Source: Desertifilum sp. SIO1I2 | GTDB taxonomy: Bacteria; Cyanobacteriota; Cyanobacteriia; Cyanobacteriales; Desertifilaceae | Direction of reading: 5' to 3' | Length of the DNA stretch: 36,312 nucleotides | Assembly (NCBI GenBank): GCA_010672635.1 | Contig: JAAHGE010000001.1 | Location: 1 to 36,312 of the forward strand | In this document: one piece after another, positions 19,696 to 29,023 of the stretch | Layout: the number at the start of each line of letters is the position of its first letter | Numbering within the stretch: the stretch's first letter is position 1 | Notes under the pieces: generated by a model | The model's input: the letters and a program-made list of their open reading frames with translations, nothing else | What the model was told of the DNA's origin: nothing | Database searches by the model: none | Made by a program: the position numbers and the translations under genes

Positions 19696-22626
19696 ATGCT
19701 TTATTCTTTGGATCGCCCTGCTAACAACCCGCAAGACTCAACAGATTATGTGGGTTGGAACGTTGTTGAAACTGAACTGAATCCCTCTCGCCTCCATTCC
19801 AAAGAAACTGTTTTTACCCTTGGAAATGGTTATCTGGGCACGCGAGGAAGCTTTGAAGAAAGCTATCCGGGCGATTGCGCCGTCACCCTCATTCATGGCG
19901 TGTACGACGATGTTCCCGTCGTCTATACCGAACTGGCCAACTGTCCCAACTGGCTGCCCCTACAAATTAAAGTAGGAGAATCCGAATTTCGCCTCGATCG
20001 CGGTGAAATTTTAGCGTACGAACGACGCTTAGACTTGCGTTTAGGATTGCTCAGTCGCGATGTGCGCTGGCGTTCTCCAGAAGGACATACCCTAATCTTC
20101 CACTTTGAACGATTTGCCAGTTTAGCCGATCGGCACGTCCTAGCGCTGCGCGTTTCGGTAACTTCTGTTGATTATCAGGGAACCATTGAAATAACCAGCG
20201 GATTTGATGCCCAACCCCATAACCAGGGCGTTTTCCACTGGCAAACCTTAGCCTGGGGGGGTAGCCACTCAACCCTAGAATTACAAAGCAAAACCTTGGC
20301 TTCTGGGATTGAATTGGGAATGGTTGCCCATTTAGCCGTTTTGGGAAGCGATCGCCCCGTACAATTATCGCCAGACGGTCAAAACTTGCAATGCTGCTTC
20401 GATCTAAAACCCGGTCAGCAAGTCACCTTAGAAAAAACCGTCACCCTATTCACCTCGCGAGAGACACCCACCCCCCTAGCCGATGCCCGCGATCGCCTCA
20501 ACCGCGAACCCCGCTACACCACCCTATTAGCCGCTCATATTGCAGCCTGGGCAGAGGTTTGGCAACAGTGCGATGTGGTCATCGAAGGCGACCTGCAAGC
20601 CCAACTCAGCGTCCGTTATAACCTGTTTCAACTGCTCGTCGTTGCCCCGCGCCAGGACGATCGGGTGAGCATCCCCGCCAAAACCCTATCCGGCTTTGCC
20701 TATCGGGGACATGTTTTTTGGGACACGGAAATTTTTATCGTGCCCTTCCTCACCCTCACGCAGCCAGCCTTAGCGAAAAATCTCCTCAACTATCGCTACA
20801 ACACCCTACCGGGGGCGCGGCGCAAAGCCCAAGAAGCCGGGTACGAGGGGGCAATGTATGCCTGGGAAAGCGCCACAACAGGCGATGAAGTGACGCCGCG
20901 CTGGGTAACGGGCAAGGATGGCGAGCAAATTCGGATCTGGTGCGGGGATATTGAAGTTCACATTACCAGCGACGTGGCTTACGCCGTCTGGCATTACTGG
21001 CAAATGACTGGGGACGATCGGTGGATGCGCGATCGCGGCGCAGAAATTATCCTCGATACGGCAGTATTCTGGGGAAGCCGCGTGGTTTGGAATGCAGAAC
21101 GCCAAAGTTACGAAATCTTGGATGTCATTGGTCCTGATGAAAACCACGATCGCGTCGATAATAACGCCTTTACCAACCTCATGGCCCAGTGGCACCTACA
21201 AAAAGCCCTGACTCTGTGGGATTGGTTAAAACGCGCTTATCCCGAAACCGCCATCCAACTCCAGCAACAACTCGGCTTAACCCCAGAACGCCTACAACAA
21301 TGGATCGATATCGCCCAACATCTGCGCCTCGTCCAAGATCCGCAAACGGGTTTAATTGAGCAGTTTGACGGCTTCTTCCAACTCGAAGATATTAATTGGG
21401 CAGATTACGAGTCTCGCACCACCTCGCTGCAAGGTTTGTTAGGGATTGAAGCCACCAGCCAGCGGCAGATTCTCAAACAAGCCGATGTCTTAATGCTGCT
21501 GTATTTGTTGCGCGAACGCTATAGTCCGGAAGTGGTACAAGCCAACTGGGATTATTATACGCCGCGTACCGATCACGCCTATGGCTCCTCCCTGGGGCCG
21601 GCCATTCATGCCATTCTGGCTTGCGATCTGAACTCGCCTGCGGAAGCCTATACCCACTTTATGCGGGCGGCGTTAGTGGATTTAGAAGATGTGCGCGGAA
21701 ATGCAGCCGAAGGGATTCACGCAGCGTCCGCTGGAGGCGTTTGGCAAGCAGCTATCTTTGGATTTGGGGGAGTTCGCCTCACCCAATTTGGGCCGGTGGC
21801 TTGTCCGAGTCTACCGCCCGGTTGGACGCGCCTCAAGTTCCGCTTGCAATGGCACAACCAGCGCTACGAGTTTGATATTCGTCCTGAAAACGTGCAAGTG
21901 TCTGTGGTTCCCATCTCCCCAGAAAGTCACCTTTTACCGATAGAACCGCCTGTTTCTCAGGATCTAGCCTTAAAGGGCGCAATTTTCGATCTCGATGGCG
22001 TGATTACAGATACGGCCCATTACCATTATTTAGCCTGGAAGCAGTTAGCCGATGAAGAAGGGATTCCTTTTGACGAACAGGCAAATGAGGCGATGCGCGG
22101 TTTACCTCGGCGGGAGTCGCTGCTGCGAATTTTAGGCGATCGCACCGTTAGCGAAGCCCAAATGCAGGAGATGATGGAACGCAAGAACCGCTACTATGTG
22201 GATTTGCTGGATAATGTCTCTAGTGCCGATCTATTACCGGGCGTAGCAGCACTCTTAAACGAGTTACGCTCTATGGGGGTGAAAATTTCCCTCGGATCTT
22301 CGAGTAAGAATGCCCGCATGGTGTTAGAACGGTTGGGCATTGCTGAATGCTTTGATGCGATCGCCGACGGTTATAGCGTCTCGCAACCCAAACCCGCCCC
22401 GGATCTGTTCCAATTTGCTGCCCAACAGTTGGGCCTCTCGCCAGAAGAATGCGTCGTCTTTGAAGATGCAGAAGCCGGAATTGAGGGGGCTTTAGCTGCT
22501 GGGATGTGGGCAGTGGGTTTAGGCCCAGTGCAGCGCGTTGGGAAAGCCCATTTAGTCTTATCGACGCTAGAAGGCAAACATTGGGCCGCTTTAAAGCGCC
22601 AAATGGCTCAACCTGTAGCCGTTTAG
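19696..22626 (+). CDS. Fused GH65 glycoside phosphorylase/hydrolase (kojibiose/maltose phosphorylase-like) + beta-phosphoglucomutase
   Basis: N-terminal LGNGYLGTRGSFEE, catalytic region DVIGPDENHDRVDNNAFTNLMAQW, AAEGIHAASAGGVWQAAIFGFGGV; C-terminal HAD GAIFDLDGVITDTAHYHYLAWKQLADEEGIPF...SSSKNA...KPAPDLF...VVFEDAEAGIEGALAAGM. Confidence 0.93.
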   Translation: MLYSLDRPANNPQDSTDYVGWNVVETELNPSRLHSKETVFTLGNGYLGTRGSFEESYPGDCAVTLIHGVYDDVPVVYTELANCPNWLPLQIKVGESEFRLDRGEILAYERRLDLRLGLLSRDVRWRSPEGHTLIFHFERFASLADRHVLALRVSVTSVDYQGTIEITSGFDAQPHNQGVFHWQTLAWGGSHSTLELQSKTLASGIELGMVAHLAVLGSDRPVQLSPDGQNLQCCFDLKPGQQVTLEKTVTLFTSRETPTPLADARDRLNREPRYTTLLAAHIAAWAEVWQQCDVVIEGDLQAQLSVRYNLFQLLVVAPRQDDRVSIPAKTLSGFAYRGHVFWDTEIFIVPFLTLTQPALAKNLLNYRYNTLPGARRKAQEAGYEGAMYAWESATTGDEVTPRWVTGKDGEQIRIWCGDIEVHITSDVAYAVWHYWQMTGDDRWMRDRGAEIILDTAVFWGSRVVWNAERQSYEILDVIGPDENHDRVDNNAFTNLMAQWHLQKALTLWDWLKRAYPETAIQLQQQLGLTPERLQQWIDIAQHLRLVQDPQTGLIEQFDGFFQLEDINWADYESRTTSLQGLLGIEATSQRQILKQADVLMLLYLLRERYSPEVVQANWDYYTPRTDHAYGSSLGPAIHAILACDLNSPAEAYTHFMRAALVDLEDVRGNAAEGIHAASAGGVWQAAIFGFGGVRLTQFGPVACPSLPPGWTRLKFRLQWHNQRYEFDIRPENVQVSVVPISPESHLLPIEPPVSQDLALKGAIFDLDGVITDTAHYHYLAWKQLADEEGIPFDEQANEAMRGLPRRESLLRILGDRTVSEAQMQEMMERKNRYYVDLLDNVSSADLLPGVAALLNELRSMGVKISLGSSSKNARMVLERLGIAECFDAIADGYSVSQPKPAPDLFQFAAQQLGLSPEECVVFEDAEAGIEGALAAGMWAVGLGPVQRVGKAHLVLSTLEGKHWAALKRQMAQPVAV

Positions 22627-22680
22627 AGCAAAGTGCTGTAGCTGGTAAAAACCAGTCCGGTTAATCGCCGTTCGGCCGAT

Positions 22681-22714
22681 CCCAAGCGTTATGGCTACAG
22701 CTATAACGCTTGGG
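22681..22714. terminator. Strong hairpin downstream of the GH65-betaPGM gene
   Basis: CCCAAGCGTTAT / ATAACGCTTGGG perfect 12 bp inverted repeat, extendable to 16 bp with one G.T pair. Confidence 0.5.
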
Positions 22715-22809
22715 CGAGTCGCTAACCAAAAGCCTTTATCTTTAAAATCTAATCCGTCCAAAGTCAATCTCTGGGCGGATCTTGGGCTGAATTGGAAGAA
22801 AAACCGAAT

Positions 22810-23568
22810 TCAATCAGGTTCAGCTAATTCTTTTTGAGAGGGAGAGGCTTGAAGCGATATTGTGCGATGAGAAGGGCGTGCAGAACTTTCTAGACGAATT
22901 TTGCGGGCGTGCTGAAAGAACTGTTCGCGCAGTAGGGGAAATGGATGGAACCGCAAGCGAGTGCTAGTGATTTGAGTTCTGCGATAGCTGACTTGGTTTA
23001 AGGTTGCCCCAGAAAAGTCCGTATCTTGCACAGTGGCTTCATCAAAAATGGCTTGAGTCAAGTCAGCATTGGCAAAGCAAGTGCGGCTAGAAGCTTCTGT
23101 CGTTTTTAAAGCCTCTAAAAATAATAAAGCCGCAAAAGAAAAGGCGATCGCGCCGCCTAAACTCAAAGCACTTCCCTGAACAAAGTCCCCTTGGAATAAT
23201 GCCAGCAACCCCCGACATCCGGTGACAGCAGAAGCCCCTGCGATCGCGGCTGCCAAAATTCCTGTTTGTCCCCTGGCGATCGCAGTTGCTACAACCCCCG
23301 TAGCCACAACCGCCTCAACACCTGCGATCGCACCTGCAAGCGTCACTGCGATCGCACCGGCCCCAGCGCGGGCAATTAACAAGCGCACAGGCGTACGGCT
23401 TTGCCCCGTTTGCACTCGACTAAAATTGGTTCCAACCAAAATTGCTTCGCTAAAATCGCACCCGCGCAAATCTGACCCGCTAAAATCAGCACCAGACAAG
23501 TCAAGACCTTGAAAGGAGCGATCGCGCAAATCTCGGTTAGAAAAATCCTGTGGGTTAAACGACATCAT
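22810..23568 (-). CDS. Pentapeptide-repeat protein with Ala/Gly-rich hydrophobic insert
   Basis: N-terminal NRDLRDRSFQGLDLSGADFSGSDLRGCDFSEAILVGTNFS, hydrophobic middle (GAGAIAVTLAGAIAGVEAVVATGVVATAIA...), then FANADLTQAIFDEATVQDTDFSGATLNQV. Confidence 0.88.
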   Translation of the reverse strand: MMSFNPQDFSNRDLRDRSFQGLDLSGADFSGSDLRGCDFSEAILVGTNFSRVQTGQSRTPVRLLIARAGAGAIAVTLAGAIAGVEAVVATGVVATAIARGQTGILAAAIAGASAVTGCRGLLALFQGDFVQGSALSLGGAIAFSFAALLFLEALKTTEASSRTCFANADLTQAIFDEATVQDTDFSGATLNQVSYRRTQITSTRLRFHPFPLLREQFFQHARKIRLESSARPSHRTISLQASPSQKELAEPD

Positions 23569-23764
23569 TCCTTCAACAAGCGTGCGGATATCTCTATGTT
23601 AAGCGTTCTACACCAGAGTGCGACCGGAAGTCAGTTCCGAGTTCCGAGTTCCGTAGCTTGCTTCCGCGTAGCGGTGTTCCGAGTAGGGAAGAGGGTGGGA
23701 AGTTAGTGCTAAGTAGAAAGTGCTGAGTTCTAAGTAGGTATCTAGAAAAATAGCCGATTTACCT

Positions 23765-23812
23765 CCATCCCCCCATCTCCCCATCTCCCCATCTCCCCAT
23801 CCCCCCACCCTC
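23765..23812. repeat. 8-bp tandem minisatellite (CCATCTCC/CCATCCCC), ~6 units
   Basis: CCATCCCC CCATCTCC CCATCTCC CCATCTCC CCATCCCC CCACCCTC read directly. Confidence 0.9.
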
Positions 23813-23857
23813 TTCCTCGTGCTATACAATTAACCCTGTCCTGTTCCGTTGCGATCC

Positions 23858-26212
23858 ATGTCTGTCATCTCTGAAGCGCCCTTTTCCCCTGAAGAAATTG
23901 CCGAAGAAGGGATTAAACCCGAAGAATACACTGAAATTGTCAATCGCCTCGGTCGGCATCCCAATAAAGCAGAACTGGGGATGTTTGGCGTCATGTGGTC
24001 AGAACATTGCTGTTATAAAAATTCCCGACCCCTGCTTAAACAATTTCCCACCGAAGGGAAAAGAATCCTTGTTGGCCCTGGAGAAAACGCCGGAGTCGTA
24101 GACTTAGGAAAGGGGTTTCGCCTCGCCTTCAAAATTGAATCCCACAACCACCCCTCCGCTGTAGAACCCTTCCAAGGGGCTGCAACGGGCGTTGGCGGCA
24201 TTCTCCGCGATATCTTTACGATGGGGGCGCGTCCCATCGCCGCCCTCAACTCCCTACGTTTTGGTTCCCTAGAAGACGCCAAAACCCGCCGAATTTTTAA
24301 TGGCGTTGTCGCCGGAATTGCTCACTACGGCAACTGCTTCGGCGTTCCCACAGTGGGGGGTGAAGTTTACTTCGATCCGGCTTATTCTGGAAATCCCTTA
24401 GTCAACGCGATGGCACTAGGGCTAATGGAAACGCCTGAAATTATTAAATCGGGCGCTTCCGGCATTGGCAACCCCGTTTTATACGTGGGTTCGACCACAG
24501 GACGCGATGGCATGGGTGGGGCGAGTTTTGCTAGCGCCGAACTCAGCGATGCTTCAATGGATGACCGTCCGGCGGTACAGGTTGGCGATCCCTTTTTAGA
24601 AAAATCTCTCGTAGAAGCCTGTTTAGAAGCCTTTAAAACGGGGGCTGTTGTCGCCGCCCAAGATATGGGGGCAGCAGGAATTACCTGTTCGACTTCGGAA
24701 ATGGCTGCTAAAGGTGGCGTTGGGATTGAATTTGATTTAGATTTGGTTCCCGTGCGCGAAACGGGGATGGTTCCCTACGAGTATTTGCTCTCGGAATCTC
24801 AAGAAAGGATGTTATTTGTTGCTGAAAAGGGACGCGAACAGGAGTTAATTGAGATTTTCCATCGTTGGGGGTTGCAAGCCGTTGTTGCAGGACAGGTGAT
24901 TGCCGACCCTATTGTGAGAATCTTTTTTAAAGGAGTTGTTGCCGCAGAAATTCCGGCTACGGCTTTAGCTGATAATACGCCAATCTACGAGCGCCAGGTC
25001 TTAGCTGAACCTCCAGAATATGCCCGGAAAGCTTGGGAATGGTCGCCGGAAGCGTTACCTCCTTGCAGCGAAATGGGGTTAGGATCGCAAAGCTGGAATC
25101 AGGTTTTATTGACGTTACTCGATACGCCTTCGATTGCGTCCAAGCGGTGGGTTTATCGCCAGTACGATCATCAAGTCCAGAATAATACGCGCGTTCTCCC
25201 AGGGGATGCAGATGCGGCGGTAGTGCGCTTGCGGCCGCAAATTCCTGAAGCGGGGAATGGACAGTCTTACAATACGGGGGTTGCTGCTACGGTTGATTGT
25301 AATTCTCGCTATGTGTACCTCAATCCCTATGAGGGAGCGAAGGCTGTTGTAGCAGAAGCGGCGAGAAATCTCAGTTGCGTGGGGGCCGAACCGTTGGCGG
25401 TGACGGATAATCTCAATTTTGGCAGTCCCGAAAAGCCGATTGGTTATTGGCAGCTAGCGGAAGCCTGTCGCGGGTTGGCGGAGGCTTGTCAGGTGTTTGA
25501 AACGCCAGTAACGGGGGGGAATGTCTCGCTGTATAACGAGACGCTGGATGCTCAAGGCAACCCGCAACCGATTTATCCGACGCCGGTTGTGGGGATGGTG
25601 GGGTTAGTGGAGGATTTGCAAAAGGTTTGTACCCAAGGCTGGCAGGCTGAGGGCGATCGCATTTACTTGTTAGGCTACTCTGTAAACCCCCAAAACTATC
25701 GCACGCCCCATCTCACGTTAGGCGCGTCTGAATATCTCGCGACTCTTCATCGAACGGTTGCCGGACAACCCCCATTTGTGGATTTCGACTTAGAACGGCG
25801 CGTGCAGGCGGCTTGTCGTTATGGAATTGCTCAAGGTTGGGTGCGCTCGGCCCATGATTGTGCGGAAGGTGGTTTAGCGGTAGCGTTGGCGGAATGCTGT
25901 ATTAGCAGCCAGCGCGGGGCGGAAATTAACCTCGATTTACCCCAACCTCTTTCAGATTGTCGTTGGGATGAAATTCTGTTTGCGGAAGGGGGCGCTAGAA
26001 TATTGGTTTCTGTTGAGCGCGATCGCGCTGCAACTTGGGAATCCTATTTACAGGAGCAATTGGGAAGCCATTGGCAATGCTTGGGCAGTGTTGGCTCTGC
26101 CGATACACCTTTGCATCTTTTCGCGAATCCCGAACTATCTTTAATTAATCTTAATGTCGCTCCCTTGAGCGATCGCTACTACAACGCCATCGAACGCCGC
26201 CTTGTGGTGTAG
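23858..26212 (+). CDS. purL: Phosphoribosylformylglycinamidine synthase subunit PurL
   Basis: [99 protein letters not shown] at 23858. Confidence 0.98.
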   Translation: MSVISEAPFSPEEIAEEGIKPEEYTEIVNRLGRHPNKAELGMFGVMWSEHCCYKNSRPLLKQFPTEGKRILVGPGENAGVVDLGKGFRLAFKIESHNHPSAVEPFQGAATGVGGILRDIFTMGARPIAALNSLRFGSLEDAKTRRIFNGVVAGIAHYGNCFGVPTVGGEVYFDPAYSGNPLVNAMALGLMETPEIIKSGASGIGNPVLYVGSTTGRDGMGGASFASAELSDASMDDRPAVQVGDPFLEKSLVEACLEAFKTGAVVAAQDMGAAGITCSTSEMAAKGGVGIEFDLDLVPVRETGMVPYEYLLSESQERMLFVAEKGREQELIEIFHRWGLQAVVAGQVIADPIVRIFFKGVVAAEIPATALADNTPIYERQVLAEPPEYARKAWEWSPEALPPCSEMGLGSQSWNQVLLTLLDTPSIASKRWVYRQYDHQVQNNTRVLPGDADAAVVRLRPQIPEAGNGQSYNTGVAATVDCNSRYVYLNPYEGAKAVVAEAARNLSCVGAEPLAVTDNLNFGSPEKPIGYWQLAEACRGLAEACQVFETPVTGGNVSLYNETLDAQGNPQPIYPTPVVGMVGLVEDLQKVCTQGWQAEGDRIYLLGYSVNPQNYRTPHLTLGASEYLATLHRTVAGQPPFVDFDLERRVQAACRYGIAQGWVRSAHDCAEGGLAVALAECCISSQRGAEINLDLPQPLSDCRWDEILFAEGGARILVSVERDRAATWESYLQEQLGSHWQCLGSVGSADTPLHLFANPELSLINLNVAPLSDRYYNAIERRLVV

Positions 26213-26231
26213 CAACCCTCCCTGTCACTTG

Positions 26232-26261
26232 GGGATAAACTTGTTACCCTAAGTTTATCCC
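26232..26261 (+). terminator. Inverted repeat downstream of purL
   Basis: GGGATAAACTT-gttaccct-AAGTTTATCCC, perfect 11 bp stem, 8 nt loop, about 20 nt after the purL stop. Confidence 0.55.
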
Positions 26262-26327
26262 GTGTTACTTTCTGTTACGTTACCCTAGTGAGTGGTAAAC
26301 ATTAAGAAAACTTTAAACTGAATAAAG

Positions 26328-26354
26328 ATGTATCTGCGGATACATTTGTTTTCT
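26328..26354 (+). promoter_or_regulatory. Terminator-like hairpin in the purF leader
   Basis: ATGTATC-tgcg-GATACAT (26328-26345) followed by T-rich TTGTTTTCT, ~50 nt upstream of ATG 26402. Confidence 0.35.
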
Positions 26355-26401
26355 CATTGCCCCTTTTACCAACAATGCTTTATCAGGAGCCAAGCTGTAG
26401 C

Positions 26402-27904
26402 ATGAAGCCGAATTATCCCTATGACGATGCATCCCAGCCTGAAGGTCAATCTACTGAACCCGATATCGAGCGATCAGTCGATAAGCCTGAAGAAGCCTGC
26501 GGTGTTTTTGGCATCTATGCCCCTGAAGAAGATGTTGCCAAACTCACTTACTTTGGACTGTATGCTCTACAACATCGCGGTCAAGAATCGGCCGGAATTG
26601 CCACGTTTGAGGGAGAAAAGGTACATCTTTACAAAGAGATGGGGCTAGTCTCTCAAGTCTTTAGCGAAACGATTCTCGGCGAACTCAAAGGTTCTATCGG
26701 AGTCGGACATACGCGCTATTCCACCACGGGTTCTAGCCGCGTCGTCAATGCTCAACCCGCAGTCATCGAAACCCGGCTTGGCTCCCTAGCCTTAGCACAT
26801 AATGGTAATTTAGTCAACACCGTAAATTTGCGCTCAAAACTCGAACAGCGCAACTGTAACTTTCTAACCACCACCGATTCAGAAATGATTGCATTGGCGA
26901 TCGCATCGGAAGTCGATAGAGGTAAAGATTGGTTAGAAGCGGCAATTAGTGCCTTCCACTGGTGCCAAGGTGCCTTTAGCTTAGTCGTCGGCACCCCCGT
27001 AGGTGTTATGGGGGTTCGCGACCCCAACGGCATTCGTCCCCTCGTTCTCGGCACCTTGGGCAGCAACCCCCAGCGTTACGTCCTCGCCTCCGAAACCTGC
27101 GGCTTAGACATCATTGGCGCAGAATACGTCCGAGACGTGGAACCGGGCGAACTGGTTTGGATTACCGATGCAGGCGTCGCCTCCTTCCATTGGACGCAGA
27201 AACCCGAACGCAAGCTCTGCATCTTTGAAATGATTTACTTCGCCCGTCCCGATAGCATTATGGAAGGGGAAAGCCTCTACAGCTATCGGATGCGAATTGG
27301 ACGCCAACTCGCCAAAGAATCGCCCGCCGATGTCGATTTAATTATTGGCGTTCCCGACTCTGGAATTCCAGCAGCCATTGGTTTCTCTCAAGAATCTGGC
27401 ATTACCTACGCCGAAGGCTTAATCAAAAACCGCTACGTGGGTCGCACCTTTATTCAACCCACCCAAAAAATGCGGGAATCGGGGATTAAAATGAAGCTTA
27501 ACCCCCTCAAAGATGTCCTGAATGGCAAACGGGTCATTGTCGTAGACGATTCCATTGTCCGGGGTACCACCAGCCGCAAACTGGTACAAGCCATCCGCGA
27601 CGCCGGGGCGACAGAAGTGCATATGCGAGTGTCTTCTCCCCCCGTTACCCATCCTTGCTTCTATGGCATTGATACCGATAACCAAGACCAACTGATTGCA
27701 GCCACCAAGTCTGTAGAAGAAATTGCCCAACAAATCGGCGTCGATAGTCTCGCCTATTTAACCTGGGAAGGAATGCTGAAATCAACCGGAGAAGACCCCA
27801 ATAGCTTCTGTTCGGCTTGCTTTACTGGAGATTATCCCGTTCCCGTTCCCGAACTGCTGAAACGGTCTAAACTCATGTTAGAGAAAGCGATCGCCCTCAG
27901 CTAA
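26402..27904 (+). CDS. purF: Amidophosphoribosyltransferase
   Basis: CGVFGIYAPEEDVAKLTYFGLYALQHRGQESAGIAT (N-terminal nucleophile Cys), VGHTRYSTTG, VIVVDDSIVRGTTSRKLVQAIRDAGA. Start may be upstream (26357/26375). Confidence 0.98.
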   Translation: MKPNYPYDDASQPEGQSTEPDIERSVDKPEEACGVFGIYAPEEDVAKLTYFGLYALQHRGQESAGIATFEGEKVHLYKEMGLVSQVFSETILGELKGSIGVGHTRYSTTGSSRVVNAQPAVIETRLGSLALAHNGNLVNTVNLRSKLEQRNCNFLTTTDSEMIALAIASEVDRGKDWLEAAISAFHWCQGAFSLVVGTPVGVMGVRDPNGIRPLVLGTLGSNPQRYVLASETCGLDIIGAEYVRDVEPGELVWITDAGVASFHWTQKPERKLCIFEMIYFARPDSIMEGESLYSYRMRIGRQLAKESPADVDLIIGVPDSGIPAAIGFSQESGITYAEGLIKNRYVGRTFIQPTQKMRESGIKMKLNPLKDVLNGKRVIVVDDSIVRGTTSRKLVQAIRDAGATEVHMRVSSPPVTHPCFYGIDTDNQDQLIAATKSVEEIAQQIGVDSLAYLTWEGMLKSTGEDPNSFCSACFTGDYPVPVPELLKRSKLMLEKAIALS

Positions 27905-27915
27905 TACTCGCGTAA

Positions 27916-27942
27916 GTTGGGTCAAGCCTTGCGCCACCCAAC
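27916..27942. repeat. GTTGGGT...ACCCAAC hairpin repeat, copy 1
   Basis: GTTGGGT CAAGCCTTGCGCC ACCCAAC. Confidence 0.6.
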
Positions 27943-28068
27943 ACCGCTCATTTTGGCGTAGCAGCGCGGCAAGCTTAAAATATTGGGTAAAGTCACACCT
28001 ATAATTCTCATCAATTTTGATTTTGGGAATTTTAGGAAGCCAACATTTTAGCCTGGACGCGCCAGTCG

Positions 28069-28095
28069 GTTGGGTCAAGCGCAGCGCGACCCAAC
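28069..28095. repeat. GTTGGGTC...GACCCAAC hairpin repeat, copy 2
   Basis: GTTGGGTC AAGCGCAGCGC GACCCAAC; similar to copy 1. Confidence 0.6.
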
Positions 28096-28101
28096 ACAAC
28101 C

Positions 28102-28722
28102 CTAATCCTCAATCTCAAGTTGCGTTGAACCCAGATACTTGGTTAAGTAGGGCGAAAACACCTCATAAATCAGCGTTAAAGGTCGTCCATGATGCCAAAA
28201 CAGATAATGACGACCCCAAAACGGCCCCTGCTGGTCAAACGCCTCCTCTAACGCTGCTGAATGTCCGTAATAAAGACCTTGAACATCGCGATACAACTCC
28301 GTCCGCAACCGCGCCAAACTTGCCCAAATCGGGATATTGCGGTTTTGTAAATATTCATCCACATGGCTAGCTTCCCACCAAGATGTTGCATAAGCTAGCC
28401 GCTGACCTGAAGCCGTTCTCAGCCAAACCTGACGCCGCAGCCTCGGCCCTGGTACCATCTGAATTTGTCGCGGGGCCCCATCCAAATCTGTCCCAATATG
28501 GGACATATCAATCACATCTACCTCAGTAGGTTCCCCCGTCAGCAGTTGCAGGTGACGAGTTGGCGAACCATCCCCCAACAGCAAAATTTGCCAAGCCGGG
28601 GCCAGTTGGCGATGGGGTAAGCCCTGCTGGACTACCGATTCTCCCCCCTGCCAAATCGTTTGCAGCGCGTGCCACGATTTCGGTAAAGTGACGCTAGTGG
28701 TCGATTCAACGCTTGCAGTCAA
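28102..28722 (-). CDS. Chorismate lyase-like protein (DUF98 family)
   Basis: 206 aa: ILLLGDGSPTRHLQLLTGEPTEVDVIDMS...VPGPRLRRQVWLRTASGQRLAYATSWWEASHVDEYL...IWASLARLRTELYRDVQGLYYG; resembles cyanobacterial DUF98 chorismate lyase. Confidence 0.85.
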   Translation of the reverse strand: MTASVESTTSVTLPKSWHALQTIWQGGESVVQQGLPHRQLAPAWQILLLGDGSPTRHLQLLTGEPTEVDVIDMSHIGTDLDGAPRQIQMVPGPRLRRQVWLRTASGQRLAYATSWWEASHVDEYLQNRNIPIWASLARLRTELYRDVQGLYYGHSAALEEAFDQQGPFWGRHYLFWHHGRPLTLIYEVFSPYLTKYLGSTQLEIED

Positions 28723-28784
28723 CTTTCTTTACAGAACTTAAACTTCGTTTATTATCATAACGCCTTCCTAAGTGCTGAGTGGAA

Positions 28785-28802
28785 AGTGCTGAGTGCTGAG
28801 TG
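28785..28802. repeat. 18-bp repeat AGTGCTGAGTGCTGAGTG (left arm of inverted pair)
   Basis: Exact reverse complement CACTCAGCACTCAGCACT at 28999-29016. Confidence 0.85.
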
Positions 28803-28857
28803 GAGATGGGGAGATGGGGAGATGGGGAGATGGGGGGATGGGGGGATGGGGAGATGA
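28802..28857. repeat. 8-bp tandem minisatellite (GGAGATGG/GGGGATGG), ~7 units
   Basis: GGAGATGG x4, GGGGATGG x2, GGAGATGA; reverse complement of the unit at 23765-23812. Confidence 0.9.
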
Positions 28858-28941
28858 AAGAGTGGAGTAGGGTTCTGGGTTCTGATTGGGTATCGTCGTG
28901 GATGTTAGGAACTTACTATCCTGATTGCGGATAAAAGGCAA

Positions 28942-28976
28942 AAACCCTAAGTCAACTTATCTCTGACTCAGGGTTT
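28942..28976. terminator. Bidirectional intrinsic terminator, likely for the tRNA-Leu transcript
   Basis: AAACCCTAAGTCA / TGACTCAGGGTTT 13 bp stem with one mismatch; T-run on + strand (ctacTTTTTT) and T-rich stretch on - strand (TTTTTGCCTTTT). Confidence 0.7.
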
Positions 28977-28998
28977 CTACTTTTTTGAACCTTCTCTT

Positions 28999-29016
28999 CA
29001 CTCAGCACTCAGCACT
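28999..29016. repeat. 18-bp repeat, right arm of inverted pair
   Basis: CACTCAGCACTCAGCACT, exact reverse complement of 28785-28802. Confidence 0.85.
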
Positions 29017-29023
29017 GAAAAGA

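Noticed and set aside
23765-23812. Possible CRISPR array
   Set aside because: Units are 8 bp direct tandem repeats with no unique spacers and no cas genes nearby; this is a minisatellite.
27878-28099. 73 aa minus ORF with repeated CWVA.LTQ motif
   Set aside because: Generated by two palindromic GTTGGGT repeats; overlaps the purF end and lacks domain evidence.
28802-28857. Possible CRISPR or G-quadruplex system
   Set aside because: Simple 8-bp tandem repeats without spacers. G-runs could form quadruplexes but nothing in the sequence demonstrates function.
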